Shown one piece after another: positions 1 through 11,200 of a stretch of 64,000 bases of DNA. Position numbers and translations under genes: made by a program. The notes under the pieces were generated by a model. The model was not told the origin of the DNA and did not search any database. It was given only the letters and a program-made list of their open reading frames with translations. Source of the DNA: Favolaschia claudopus (Eukaryota; Basidiomycota; Agaricomycetes; Agaricales; Mycenaceae); assembly GCA_037176885.1 (NCBI GenBank), contig JAWWNJ010000083.1, forward strand, positions 930,001 through 994,000. Reading direction: 5' to 3'. The first letter of the stretch is position 1; each line of letters starts with the position of its first letter.

Positions 1-940
1 ATGTGTGGGAGGCTGAGGATCAGCAGCGTCATTGGTCTCATCTTGTTGTAACTTTTGATTAGTTCGCAGCCTATGATCTTGCTCAAGGAGGTCGAAACTG
101 TAGCGTATCGATGTAATTGTACGATTATCCGCATTTATCTTCTTCTAACCCCAGTACCAGTATCACTTCGCGCTGCTCATAAGGTTCCCCTAGCAGTCTA
201 CGGGGCGCAGAATAACAGGGCGCAAAAAATACGGGGGAAATTCCAGACATGTTCACAGAGAAATCTCGATGTTCAATAGCACTCAGTACAGCGGCTCCAG
301 GGCCCAGGCTATGCAGGTAAGTACTATATTTCAGTAGCTAAGATGAGGAGTGGATGAGTTGGGATTGACTAGCGTAGTGGTTGCGAAAAGACGATTCAAG
401 AATGTCTTGTCACAGAAATCGCATCATTAATGCGTGCGCTTGGTCCGGCGGGTTTTCCGATGGACAATTTTTATCCGGAAGGCGCGCACACGTGACTCCA
501 TGTCGCACCGCGCGTCACCAAGCGCCAGAGGAATAAAAATGCGACGGAGCGCCCGAGTTGGTCTTGGTTGGTTCCAATTTGGGTACTAGTACCTAGTTTG
601 AACATTTGTCGCATCATGTAGCTGTGGGAATGAAGAAGAGATCACAGGCTTGAAGGGGTGACCAGGTTAAACCAATGAGAGGTAAGGAGCAACAAGCAGA
701 ACAAGGAGTCTTGAAGCAGAAATGAAACGGTAAAAACGGAATCAGATGATATACTTTCAGCTGTATATTCGGAGTTTTTCGGGGTGCGCGAAGGCTAAAT
801 TCTTTACCTTTCATACTCAAGGTCGATCACCATGTCTCCCGTAGAAGTCGCAACGAAAAATGGAGTGTATTATGTTTGCCGTAGGATAACTGCAGCGCGT
901 GTATAAAATTAATTTCCTAGCATTATTTATGTATATGAAC
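1..940. other. Intergenic stretch, no gene supported
   Basis: I see no recognisable coding region here. A 74-codon open frame at 55-279 and a good splice-donor-like site near 317 exist, but nothing links them to a known protein. The stretch lies downstream of the asparagine synthase-like gene, which reads away from the right. Confidence 0.4.
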
Positions 941-3514
941 TCAAAACCTGAACGTCGGAATCCCGAACTTCTCCTGCAACACAATAAAACTAAGCACTCC
1001 GAGCAAGATCCTAGCCCTCTCATCTATTGCCCCACTCTCATAAAAACTCGGCCGTTCCAGATAATCCTCTAGTGTCTTGCGTATATAAGGCCAATGAAGG
1101 AATCCCACTCTTTCGACATTCTTTTTCGTGAGTCGGCGACTAAGATGCCTCTGCAAAGGACCAAGTCCCTGAACAGCTGTTGGCCTTGGAGGTGGGTTAT
1201 ATGCAGCCTTCTTTCGAGTATAGATTTCTTCCGTCACGAAGGGTTTTACTGCCTGACGAAGAATCCATTTCTCATCGAATGTCCAAGTGCCAGGCCTCGT
1301 TCCCCGGATAGGCATTATTTTGAGTGACCTGTAAGTGCGAAGTGGTTGAAAATTGGGCTGAAAATACGATGAACGCAGAGGGAACGCACGGTGGAAGTGT
1401 ATTCACATATTCTATCAGATGATGATCAAGATGAGAAACACGATTCTCCACCGCGTTGGCCATATCTGCGCGATCGCCTACTTGGTTGAGTATGATCCTT
1501 CCCAAGAACGTCTTGGCTGTCATATACTATGTAATGAAAGAAATTTAAGTAAGCAATCTTGACATCATGAAGAACGGCCGTATACATACCAATGCAATAT
1601 TCAAGCTATGCCACGTTCCAGACACACTATTCTGGCGAACGCGCGCATCAATCCCTTCCACAATAGCCCTGGCGATCTCCGGCTCTCCCGTAACCTCAAC
1701 TACCTCCGGCTTGAACGTCTCCCCATAAAACGGAATCAGCGTCGCCGTAACATGATGTGAGCTGATCTTTATGAGCCTCGAATCCGCTACTTCAACATTA
1801 ACGCTCGAAAAAGCTCCGGCACTAGCCGAACGCTCCTGGTCCTCGAGCATTGCAAGACGTTCGGAATCAGACGGCAAAGCTATCCCGAGCGCAGCAGCCG
1901 CAGGATCGGGTCTTCGTAGATAGTCCAATGGGAACCAGCTATATCCGCCGAAAATCTCGTCGGCCCCTTCTCCCGACAGCGCTACCTACGACAAGTAAAA
2001 CTCAATTGTGAGCAGGCGTCGAATTAGAACATTGAATTCGGAGCGTACTTTGAATCCGTTGTCTCTCACTGCTTTAGAGAGCAGCATTTTTCCCGCACCG
2101 TGAAAAGTCGCATTCACCATCTCGGAGTGATATACCGATTGTTCGAATACACCGATCAAGGCTGATTCGGTCGCCTCAACAAGTTTTGCATCCGCTCCGA
2201 GATGTGCCGCTGTACGCAGCGCAATAGGAGATTCATCAGTTTTGTCGTCCTCTACCAGTAGTGTAAGCAGCGCGACCAGAGAAACACTGAACTGTTGGCT
2301 TTACCTATATAAGTCAATGTGAAGGTGGTGATCTTTGCATTCGGATCGCTTTGACGCAAGAGATGCGTTGCAATTCCTGCCACGGCGGAACTGTCGATTC
2401 CACCGCTCAAATACACCGCCAAAGGTACATCTGATCTATGGGACGGAATAAGGATCACATTTCATTTCTATCGAAGAGTAGATGAAGGATCTCGTACCGA
2501 AGTCGGAGGCGCACAGATTCGACCATGAGTCTTCGAACGTTAGAAACAGCTGTTTCAACTGTCGATGTGAAAGGCGCGTCTGCCGCAGGGTACGCCATAT
2601 CCCAATAGCTGAAAAATCAAAGAATGAGCACAGCAAATCAATGTGTATAGGTCACAGCATACCGTTCGGTTCGAATATACCCAGACGCACTGCACAGAGC
2701 GAAATGCCCCGCAGCCAGCTAGGAACGTCGAGAGTAAGCAAACATTCGAGTTTGATCTGCAAGAACCAACACCTTTTGGACGCCCTTGAATACAGTTCGT
2801 TCATCGCTCACTTCTCCGTTGTGTATGATGCTGTCGATATCCCACTCTGGCTTCCATCCAAATCCAACGAATGCCTTGATCTCACTCGCAAATAAGATGC
2901 GCCCCTGCGAGACCGTGTAATAGAGCGGCTTGATCCCCAATCTGTCCCTGGCCGCAAATAGAAACCGGCGTTTGACATCGTACAACACGAACGCAAATTC
3001 TCCGCGCAGATGAAACAAAAGGTTGATTCCGTCGCGTTTATACCTTTGATCAGAATGAAATGGTGAACAAAAATCAGATAAATATCAAGCTTGAAAATTA
3101 AGTTCCAAGACTGACAACTGCACGACAAGTTCCGAGTCCGACTTGGTCTTGAAAACATGTCCCTTGCTCTCCAATTCCGCACGAATCCGCTCGTGGTCGT
3201 ACAGCTCTCCAGTCACGACACAGTGGATCAACTGGTCTTCGTCTGACAAGGGTTGCTGACCCGTCGCAAGGTCGATAATGGACAGCCGTACATGGCCAAG
3301 CCCTAAAATGAAAGAACAAGGAAGTTCAGAAGACCATATAGGCGCGATAGGCACGATTCTTACCAACACGGACGTCGGGAGAGATGTAGATACCACGGGA
3401 ATCGGGCCCGCGGTGCTTTATGGCCTCTAGAGAGACCTCAAGCTCATTTCTGAGCGCGGCGGAGGTTTGTCTTGAGATTGAGTCCGGATGGAAGACACAT
3501 GTGAGGCCGCACAT
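941..3514 (-). CDS. Asparagine synthase (glutamine-hydrolysing)-like protein
   Basis: A multi-exon gene whose product should make asparagine from aspartate, ATP and glutamine in the cytosol. The protein starts MCGL, so Cys2 is the expected N-terminal nucleophile of a class II (Ntn) glutaminase. The glutaminase domain follows with VRLSIIDLATGQQPLSD, KSDSELVV and LRGEFAFVLYDVKRR...ARDRLGIKPLYY. The synthetase domain shows the PPi-loop SGGIDSS near 2390-2410, a GEGADEIFGGY-like stretch near 1930-1990, and AVENRVSHLDHHL near 1440. The C-terminal exon ends in KFGIPTFRF before a TGA at 941-943. The start is fixed because Cys must be residue 2. Exons are separated by short introns, for example around 3305-3360 and 1980-2050. 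One oddity: the usual NGE motif of the glutaminase domain reads TGE here, so the oxyanion Asn looks replaced by Thr. It may be a paralogue rather than the housekeeping enzyme. Confidence 0.93.
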
Positions 3515-5508
3515 CTTCTGAGAAGTGGAATACGGAGCGGGAGAAGTGTGGGTTGGCTTTATAGGCGGGGAGAGAAGGTGTGGGCTGCTACTCCGAGGAA
3601 ACAGGAGGTGGTAGTTCAGAAACGGAGTGGATGGCGGAGCTTAAAAGGTAAGGCGGTGGCTAAGCTTTCCAAGTATCAGTTTGCTTCAAACGAGCCCGAT
3701 TAGCGTGGTCTGAACCCTTAAGGACAAGACAAAAATCATTAGCTTGTGCCAGTCCTCCACCCCGAACGGAAGACGCGTTCGAAACGCCGCACCTTCATGA
3801 GTTGTTGCCTTGAACAGAAGATCATGCCTTTGTTGAACGGGAAAAAAGCCATCTTACTGAATGTGCCATAGAAATTGAAAGCCTGCTAAACCATCCAGAA
3901 CACAAAGCGAGTAAAGTCGAGAATCAAAAGCAGGAAATAGTGGCCCACATCTCCAACAATCGCAGATTGGGATTTCCCGACCGCGCTTTGAGTTCATTCT
4001 CCGACCCGGGCGGAGGAGCGAGCGCCTTGTCAGAGGTCGGTGTTGCGATCAACCGAATAAGCATACTCCTTACAAGTTACTTAAATCATACTTGGAAGAA
4101 AGCAACGCGACACGGTCCTTGGATTGCTAGCTGAGCTATGGCGAGAACAGCAACTGAACGTCGATGCAAATATGATGAAATCGAGCTTGTCCATTGCTGA
4201 TCATAGCACACATAATTGTGTCGAGCCCGCATATATTCGGGGAAGAAATAGGCTGCGCTCTATAATAGGAATAGATTGGTTATACAGTTCATCGCGACGA
4301 CAACACGAGCATTACCGATTTCGGGCGGTCAAAGTCGAAGATAATGGCGATATCGATGTAAAGTATCGTAGGCGGGACATTCGCATACTTGGCAGGCGGT
4401 TGTTCTGCGCATGCATCGGAGCAAGCAAGCTTTTTCGGGTTGGTATTTCAGCGTTACCACTATCTTGACAAGATAAAATTTATGGTAGCCCTCACCAATG
4501 TCGCAATACGCAGCCGTATCATTCGGTAATTGAGACCAGATACCAATTACAGTGAGCGAGAGGCGTGCGCCGTATACTGGCTGCAACTTTCCGATGAAAA
4601 CGTCCCTCTTTGTGGCGGTTCGGCGAAGCTCGCATTTGACCGTAACGAGCTATTCGCCCGGCAAATCCTTTTTCTGTGCCCGTACAAGTCAGTGAAAGGT
4701 TTCAAACCGGCCGTAAAACAGCACCTCCGAGCCAACCGGATAATCGAGTCGCGACAAAGCCTTTGCGTTTCTCTCTTTCCTTTCTCCTTTGCGACTGGTA
4801 AGCCGAAGGGGTGTCCAATGGGGCTCAATATTCGGCGGAGAAAACATACAGAATTGACAGTGTCATTGCAATGTCCTCGAAAGCTGGGAAAAGATCCGCT
4901 AGTGTGCATTGTACTCCTTGGAAATGGGCTCGGGGACGGGCTTGAAAATCCGGGAATGCTGGCCACAGCCACTGCTAAGTTGCTTAATAGGCGGTCCGAT
5001 TTCGCTGTTAGTATATAGTAGGACAGGATCCTGGCTGGGTTACTCGCCAACCTCAATTCAAGCCGAGATTTTCACCAGTTTTCGCCCATCCGACTCAAAT
5101 CCGACTCGCCAAGTGGGTGCCACCGTAGTTCTGTGTGCAGCGGGCCAAGGAAGACGCCGGTCGCGGCTAGGCTCCAGCAGCCACTTCTTGAGTTAGGCGG
5201 CAAATTGATGACGAGGAATACTCGAGAAAGAGAGGGTTTCAGAGTCGAGTCGGCCATGCGTGTGGGAGAAGCGAAGAGACCCACGCACACGTGATTACGG
5301 CATATCACGTCCACAACCACAAACAGGTTCGAAACACGCGTCTCATCTGCAGATCGATGATAAGTATTGCAATTCCCAAGTCCAACTGAATCAATCCTCC
5401 ATTCCTCTCTGAGCTGACGAACAACCTCAATTCAACCTGAAGTACTGTATTTGTATAAATAAATTAATGTTACATAATCAAGTAAAGCGAACTTCTCCGG
5501 GTTCCTCC
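3515..5508. other. Intergenic stretch of 2 kb, nothing recognised
   Basis: It lies between the 5' end of the asparagine synthase-like gene and the 3' end of the aspartic protease gene, so it should hold the promoter of the former. Several open frames of 60-170 codons occur on both strands near 4330-5060. They overlap each other, lack convincing exon structure and match no family I know. I saw no repeat structure. Confidence 0.4.
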
Positions 5509-6972
5509 TCAAAAGCCATTCGGCGAGAATCCAATTTGCAACGCGTCCATATCCCAAGCAGTGTAGTAGTGTTTGAACAGACTGAGTCCCACGAGATTCA
5601 AGCCAGGCTGATCCGGCACATTGATCTGTCTGGCAGATATCCGGCTTGTCAGCGAACGGTCCTACGCTCAGCTCCGAGCTCGGAAGGGTCAAGTTGAATG
5701 GCGCACGACCTGAAGTACCGGGGAAGGTGATGTCAATCTCAGCCGGGAGCGAGGAGATGCGGTCGCAGGCGATTCCAAATGTCCCAGGCACGTCTTCGTT
5801 GGGCACGATGTCGGGCGAGATCATACTATAAATTTCCTACAGTTCAAGGTGAGGACTATGTGCGGTCAAAGGGGAAATGCTAGCTAGTAACATACCAATG
5901 CGATATCCTTGGCGAAAAGGATATTGGATGTGCCCTGAGATCAGATGAGTAAGGCCCCAATAATCCACAATTTGACAAACCGTGTCGAAAATGACGGGAA
6001 AGGAGGTGTTAAGCACGCTAGAGGTCTTGCCATTGACAGCAACTCCCAAAGACTGCAATACCCATTCATCTCCCCCAACTACAGGAGAGAAGACCAAAGG
6101 AGTTTTGAACTTTGTTCTGTCCACGCCTCCCATAGTGAGCTCTCCCTCCCCGCCTTTATCGTGAGGAGTAAATAGCATGCCAAACAAGGACCGCGGTGCT
6201 TTTGCCGCCTGGAAAAACGGCGATCCCGGACTCATTCCCATAATCCCGTCAAACGGAACATCCAAAGGGATGGGCTTCGAGTCCGTAATCAAAAACATCT
6301 CGTGCTTGTGTGCGGTCAAGCCCACGACGGAAACAGTTTCCGTGATGAGATTGACGGTCAGGTTGAAGGTGCCGTTGACGGGAGGAGGCGTGACACCGAA
6401 CGCAGTGCCGAAAGTGAACGTTGTGGACTTGTTTTGGTCGGCGAATGTGCTGGACGCGGATGCGTTGAATTGGCGTTGGTTGATACACGCAGCGCCGCAC
6501 GCAGTCCCTAAGGCCGAATTCGTTTTTCTTTTGAGTTGGACGAAAAGAAGTAGACTCACCCGGTATCTCGAGAGCGGAGCTGCCCGTGTCGAAGACTATG
6601 ATGTTTTGAGATGGCAAATATATAATAGTCTCTAAGTACCGATACTCACTGACGGTGAACGTCTGAGGCGGAGTTCCAACTAAGAGCAAATTTCAACAAG
6701 ACAATTCGTGCTTGAACTGACGATGTACCTGAGATATTACCGAACCACTGAAGATCAGTTCCGTTGAAGAAATCGAGGAGCCGCTCGCTACTGGGACCCT
6801 TGACTGAATTAGATTGAGGCTGCGGTCGATACCGGTTCCCAAATTTATATTTCGTTGTGGAAATGAGCGAAACTCGTTTATCAGAGTGGGGTATAGGATT
6901 GCCAATAGACAGTGCCGTAGATGTTGCCGTGAACATCAAGAGGAATATCAGAGACGAGGTGGTACCAGCCAT
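5509..6972 (-). CDS. Secreted pepsin-like aspartic protease (A1), frameshifted near the C terminus
   Basis: The product is an A1-family endopeptidase expected to be secreted. It begins with a signal peptide (MAGTTSSLIFLLMFTATSTALS) and a propeptide, then VGTPPQTFTV and the first catalytic motif FDTGSS. The second catalytic motif, FDTGTSN, appears only after splicing: a 46-bp intron at 5935-5980 lies between FDT and GTSN. The flap region reads TFTFGTAFG, so the usual flap Tyr is Phe. The frame runs normally to PDICQT, then breaks at 5626. One frame over, the expected pepsin ending continues (INVPDQPGLNLVGLSLFKHY ... QIGFSPNGF) to a TGA at 5509-5511. By family comparison two bases are missing between CQT and IN. 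Without the shift the frame ends with 50 or so unrelated residues at 5432. A 40-nt intron with donor GTAGGA could also restore the frame but would remove CQT. Real mutation and assembly error cannot be told apart here. Confidence 0.85.
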
Positions 6973-7353
6973 GACGGAAATGAATGTGGTTCCTGGTTGA
7001 GTTCTCGCGTCAGCTTTTAAATTATTCTAGACCCGTACACAGCTCATTCCTTGCTCCAGTGTCCAGCGTTGAGAAGACCGTAAGATCGCGGATGTGTACG
7101 AAGCGATACCGTTAGCGGAATTTCCAAGATACCCGGGCCCCAGTAGCCCGAGCTTTCAATGAGAATCATCCAGCGAAGGGGAAAATTTATTTTATGTCGT
7201 TGGAGGCGCTACTTCATGGTTAGCGCAGGGACCGCTTTTGTGAGCCATAGTTAGCATGAAAACTCGCATTAAGAAACAATATTGTTGGGCACCTCGGCAG
7301 TTTTGGCGGACCCGGGTAACATAACTCCAAAGCGGTGTCATCGCCTCCTCACT

Positions 7354-7674
7354 TCAAGTTGCGACGATAGTTGTATCCCGTCTTGGACGATCAACAATAC
7401 CAGGGGTAAAGCAACAGAAGTCGTTTACAACCGCGATAACAAACCCCTTTTCAGTCTTCTTGCATCTTGATGAATATTTGAAGATACTGACTTCAATTTC
7501 AACTTCATCGCCGAGGGTTCCAACTGAAACGGGGTTTCTTGGGACCGTGTTATGAAGAGAGAGACCAGGGCGACCATATTGAGACGACAAGAATACGGTG
7601 CAATGGGTGGCATTGATATTTTGGAGCCATTGGGTTGCCTTTGAGCCTTGGAAAAATGCTTCGTATTTGGTCAT
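7354..7674 (-). CDS. Small hypothetical protein, doubtful
   Basis: An ATG-initiated open frame of 106 codons. No signal peptide, membrane segment or family is recognised. The first 60 residues are of mixed composition and protein-like. A GTCAGT donor after VEIEV suggests a possible intron, but the acceptor is unclear. It lies upstream of the aspartic protease gene on the same strand, and the 380 bp between them may hold that gene's promoter. It may simply be a chance frame. Confidence 0.25.
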   Translation of the reverse strand: MTKYEAFFQGSKATQWLQNINATHCTVFLSSQYGRPGLSLHNTVPRNPVSVGTLGDEVEIEVSIFKYSSRCKKTEKGFVIAVVNDFCCFTPGIVDRPRRDTTIVAT

Positions 7675-8207
7675 TGAAAACTTTCAATACGCATCTAGGT
7701 GCTAGGTGCTGAATATAACCTTGCTTGGGATCTGCTGTTAGTGGTCACACTGCATATGAGGTTAGAGGATGGATGGCTTGCGCGAGAACAAACAAAATCA
7801 CCGCATATGTAATGAAAGCCCGAAAAGGTGATGTCAGTCAAAGAGCAAATGGTGTAGATTTCCAAGGAGCCTGAAAGCACATGTAAGTAGATAGCTTTTA
7901 CTGTTCCACAATCGAGACTAAACCCAAAGTGTACAGCGGTCGTAACGAACACCAGAGGAACTGTATACCAAAGACACTATATGCGGTGCCCGCCAAAGAG
8001 ATACGTGAGATGCAGCAGTAGAATGTACAGATGAATGAGGTAGATCTGGAGAGGAATGAGCATAGTATGTACAAATGTGAGTGCGAACCCGCCCGCGTGG
8101 CGCTGGGCGACCATCAGCGGGGTGGGGCTAATCAAATGCGATATGGAGCCTGATGAGGGCGCCTGTGAGGATGCTATAAGTGTGTATGTAGACGTCGCGC
8201 CCGCTAG

Positions 8208-11200
8208 TCATAACCAGCTGGAGCCGCGCCAATCGCTGGTCTGAGGCGGGATATAGTTTGCCCACTGGGATTGTCCGTGGCGTCCTGGTGCCATCGCCCA
8301 CGCAGAGACGCGGCGAACAGGGCGAGGAGAGCGATAGGCTTCGTCAAGGTCGTCATCATAATCGCTTTCCGATCCCTCGCTGTCACTGGCGGTAGCTGCG
8401 GGTGTCTCAGGCGGGACGGCATCCGCAGACGGAGTTGCTTCTGTAGCAGGAGTCACCGACGCCGATGCAGCGTCTGCATTCGAAGCTGGGGCTTTGGCCG
8501 ACGCTCCATCAGCAGGAGCGGCGGGAGTGGCATTTGCAGATGAAGATTCGGGGGCCTGGGTAACGGGTGTAGCTGCGTTGGACGCAGCAGCAGCCTCAGG
8601 TGCAGGCGGCGCTACAATCAAGGATCCGTCGACCGTTGATGCCGCTGGGGACGACGCCGCCGGAGGAGTCGTCGCCATCAACGCGGGGATAGTCGCAGGC
8701 ATTGCAGGCGTCGTAGCCGTCGGAGCTGCAAGCACCGTACTCGTTGGTACTACAGGCACCGTATTTGAGGACACGACAGGCACCGCACTCGTCGCCGCTG
8801 CAGGCGTCGTACTCGCCGACACTCCAGCTGGCGATGTCGGCACCTGTCCCATGGCCGCCATCTGCGCTTTGGCCTTCTCCGCCTCCTCCTTTTCCTTCTT
8901 CAGCTTCGCCGCCTCCGCCTCCTTCTTCTCCTTGCGCTTCTTCTCCCGCTACGACACACCCCAGTCAGCCCTGCATTCGTCGGTGTAAAGCGACATGAAA
9001 CGCACCTCAGCCTTCTCCTTGGTCTCCCTCGCCTCCTTCTCCTTGCGCAACCGCTCACGCATCTCCCTCTCCGCAACGACCCACGCCGCCGCCTCCGCCG
9101 CCGCAGCTTCAGGACGCGACTTGTTTTTGAGCAGGTCTAGACATAACAATCCATCACATCAGCACAGACGTCTGAATATCACAATCGATAATGCGAAACG
9201 CGACGAGGAGGCGAGATGATGCGACAAAACGATGATCATCACCGTTCCTCATCATCGGAGTAACTACGCAGCACATGGACGACGACAAGACAGACGATAA
9301 CAAGAGACTAGGGCAAGAGACCAAGAAGAACAGACACGTACATCCCTGAAGCGCCGCAACGCTAAACTCCCTCTCAGGCACCGAATCCGCAAATCGCTTC
9401 GCAAGTTCGGCGAGCGTCTTCCCATCGAGCGGGCGCGCCGAATGCTGCGCCGCGACGATCTCCGGTGCCACAGGCGGCGGCATATACGCCTTATTCGAGC
9501 TCCCAAACTGCGGCAGCGCAGGCGTCTCCTTCGCCTTCTTCGCCTCCCCGCCGCGTCCTCCCGCACTCTTGCTCGATCCGGAAGCTGATGAGGTCAGTGT
9601 GCTGGTGGACCAAAGCGAGGATGTCGAGGCGGAGCGTAAGGAGGTCGGCGTGCCCGGGAGGTCGATGTCGCCTTCGGCGTCGTCGAGCGGGATGTCGTCT
9701 TCATCGGAGCTGGGGAAGAAGTTGCGGAAGAGCGCCTCCGCCTGCCACTTGCTGGCGTTCTTGAATTCCACCCAGACGTCCATGCGACCTGGGCGAGAGA
9801 GCGCGCTAGATAACATTTCATTCAGCGTGCGTTCACAGTGGGCCACGAAGGCATTCACCTATCTAGCTTCTCGAGGTGATTCGTGGTGCTAAGAACAAGT
9901 CAGTATCGTTACGACGCGGTGCCACTAGGAGACCACTCACGCAAACAATATCCTGCCCTCAGCAGCAGCAACGCCATCCAGCGCATTCAGCAAGCCACTC
10001 AAGCTGAGCGTATTGAGCTCGCTCATCGTGTCGCGTTCCCGGAACTGCGTACCATGTATCAGCGTCAGTGTCAGACTTCGACGGCACGTCATCCACTCCT
10101 ACCTTATCCCGCGAACGCCTTTTCGTCTCAGATCCCTCCCCAGACGACCCCTCGCCGTCCATACGGGACACAGACCTCGTGAAAGCCGCGTCGAGGTCTT
10201 CCAGAAGCAGTATCGCACCCTACACAACGCACATCAGCGAGCGTCCTCCATGAGCATACAGAAGGAAGCACTCTCGTACCTTCGGCACCCGCCCCATAAG
10301 ACTCATCAACACCGTATCGCTGATCCACGCACTCGACAGCGAGACGACGTAGATGTCGAGCATCAGCTACGCAGCAATCAGATGACATGGAGTTTGGGAG
10401 GAAAATGAGAAACAGACCTCCCCCGCAATCGCATGTATCAACGAACTCTTCCCCGACCCGGGTACGCCATGCAGCAAGTACCCACGTCGGAATGGTATCC
10501 CGCGGTCGTTATACCACTACAAACGTCAGAATTCATGATACGACAAACCAAGCGAGAAAGTGAGGCAAAAGAAAGAAAGAATAGAACGCCGACGGTGGGA
10601 CAAAACCTCCGTCTGTATATGCCGAGGCATACAGATTCAGACATCGCTTGGACTTTTGTTTGCCTTTGCCGTAAATCCACGACATATACGGAAAACGAAG
10701 GTGAAATGAGCCGGACGCAGAGAGACAGGCATCTTCACGTTCACACATCCCCGTTCTTTTTCTCCACACCACCACCATCACCACCACCGAAGCTCTCCGT
10801 TTCCCCTCTTCTGCTTCTGCTTTGGAGCAAGAAACCACCAGTCTGGCACGATACAAGCCGCACCCTACCGCACCCCCACGCGCCATCCCCGCTGTCTGGC
10901 TCTGTCTGAGCTCGAAGAAAACACCCTTTCCACGTCTCCTCTGTGGATTCGACGAACAAAAAGGATGGATGAGACCATCTTGCCGGGGTTTAGGTTTAAT
11001 AGCCCCCATTCTCACCCGCGCAAACCGTTGTCGTCCCCGTTCTCTCCCCCACCAGCAAATGCCGCTTGAAGCCGCCTCGCGCCGTCCTCGCCGTCAGCTA
11101 GTACCGCCTCCGGCTGAGCTCGAAAGAAGACACCCTTGCCACCTCTTACCTCTACGGATCCGAAGCAGAAAAAGTAGATGGATTAACCCGTCTCGTCGAG

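Noticed and set aside
4547..5056. 169-codon minus-strand open frame upstream of the protease gene's 3' end
   Set aside because: Overlaps a 162-codon frame on the other strand, its composition is unlike a known protein, and no exon structure or motif supports it.
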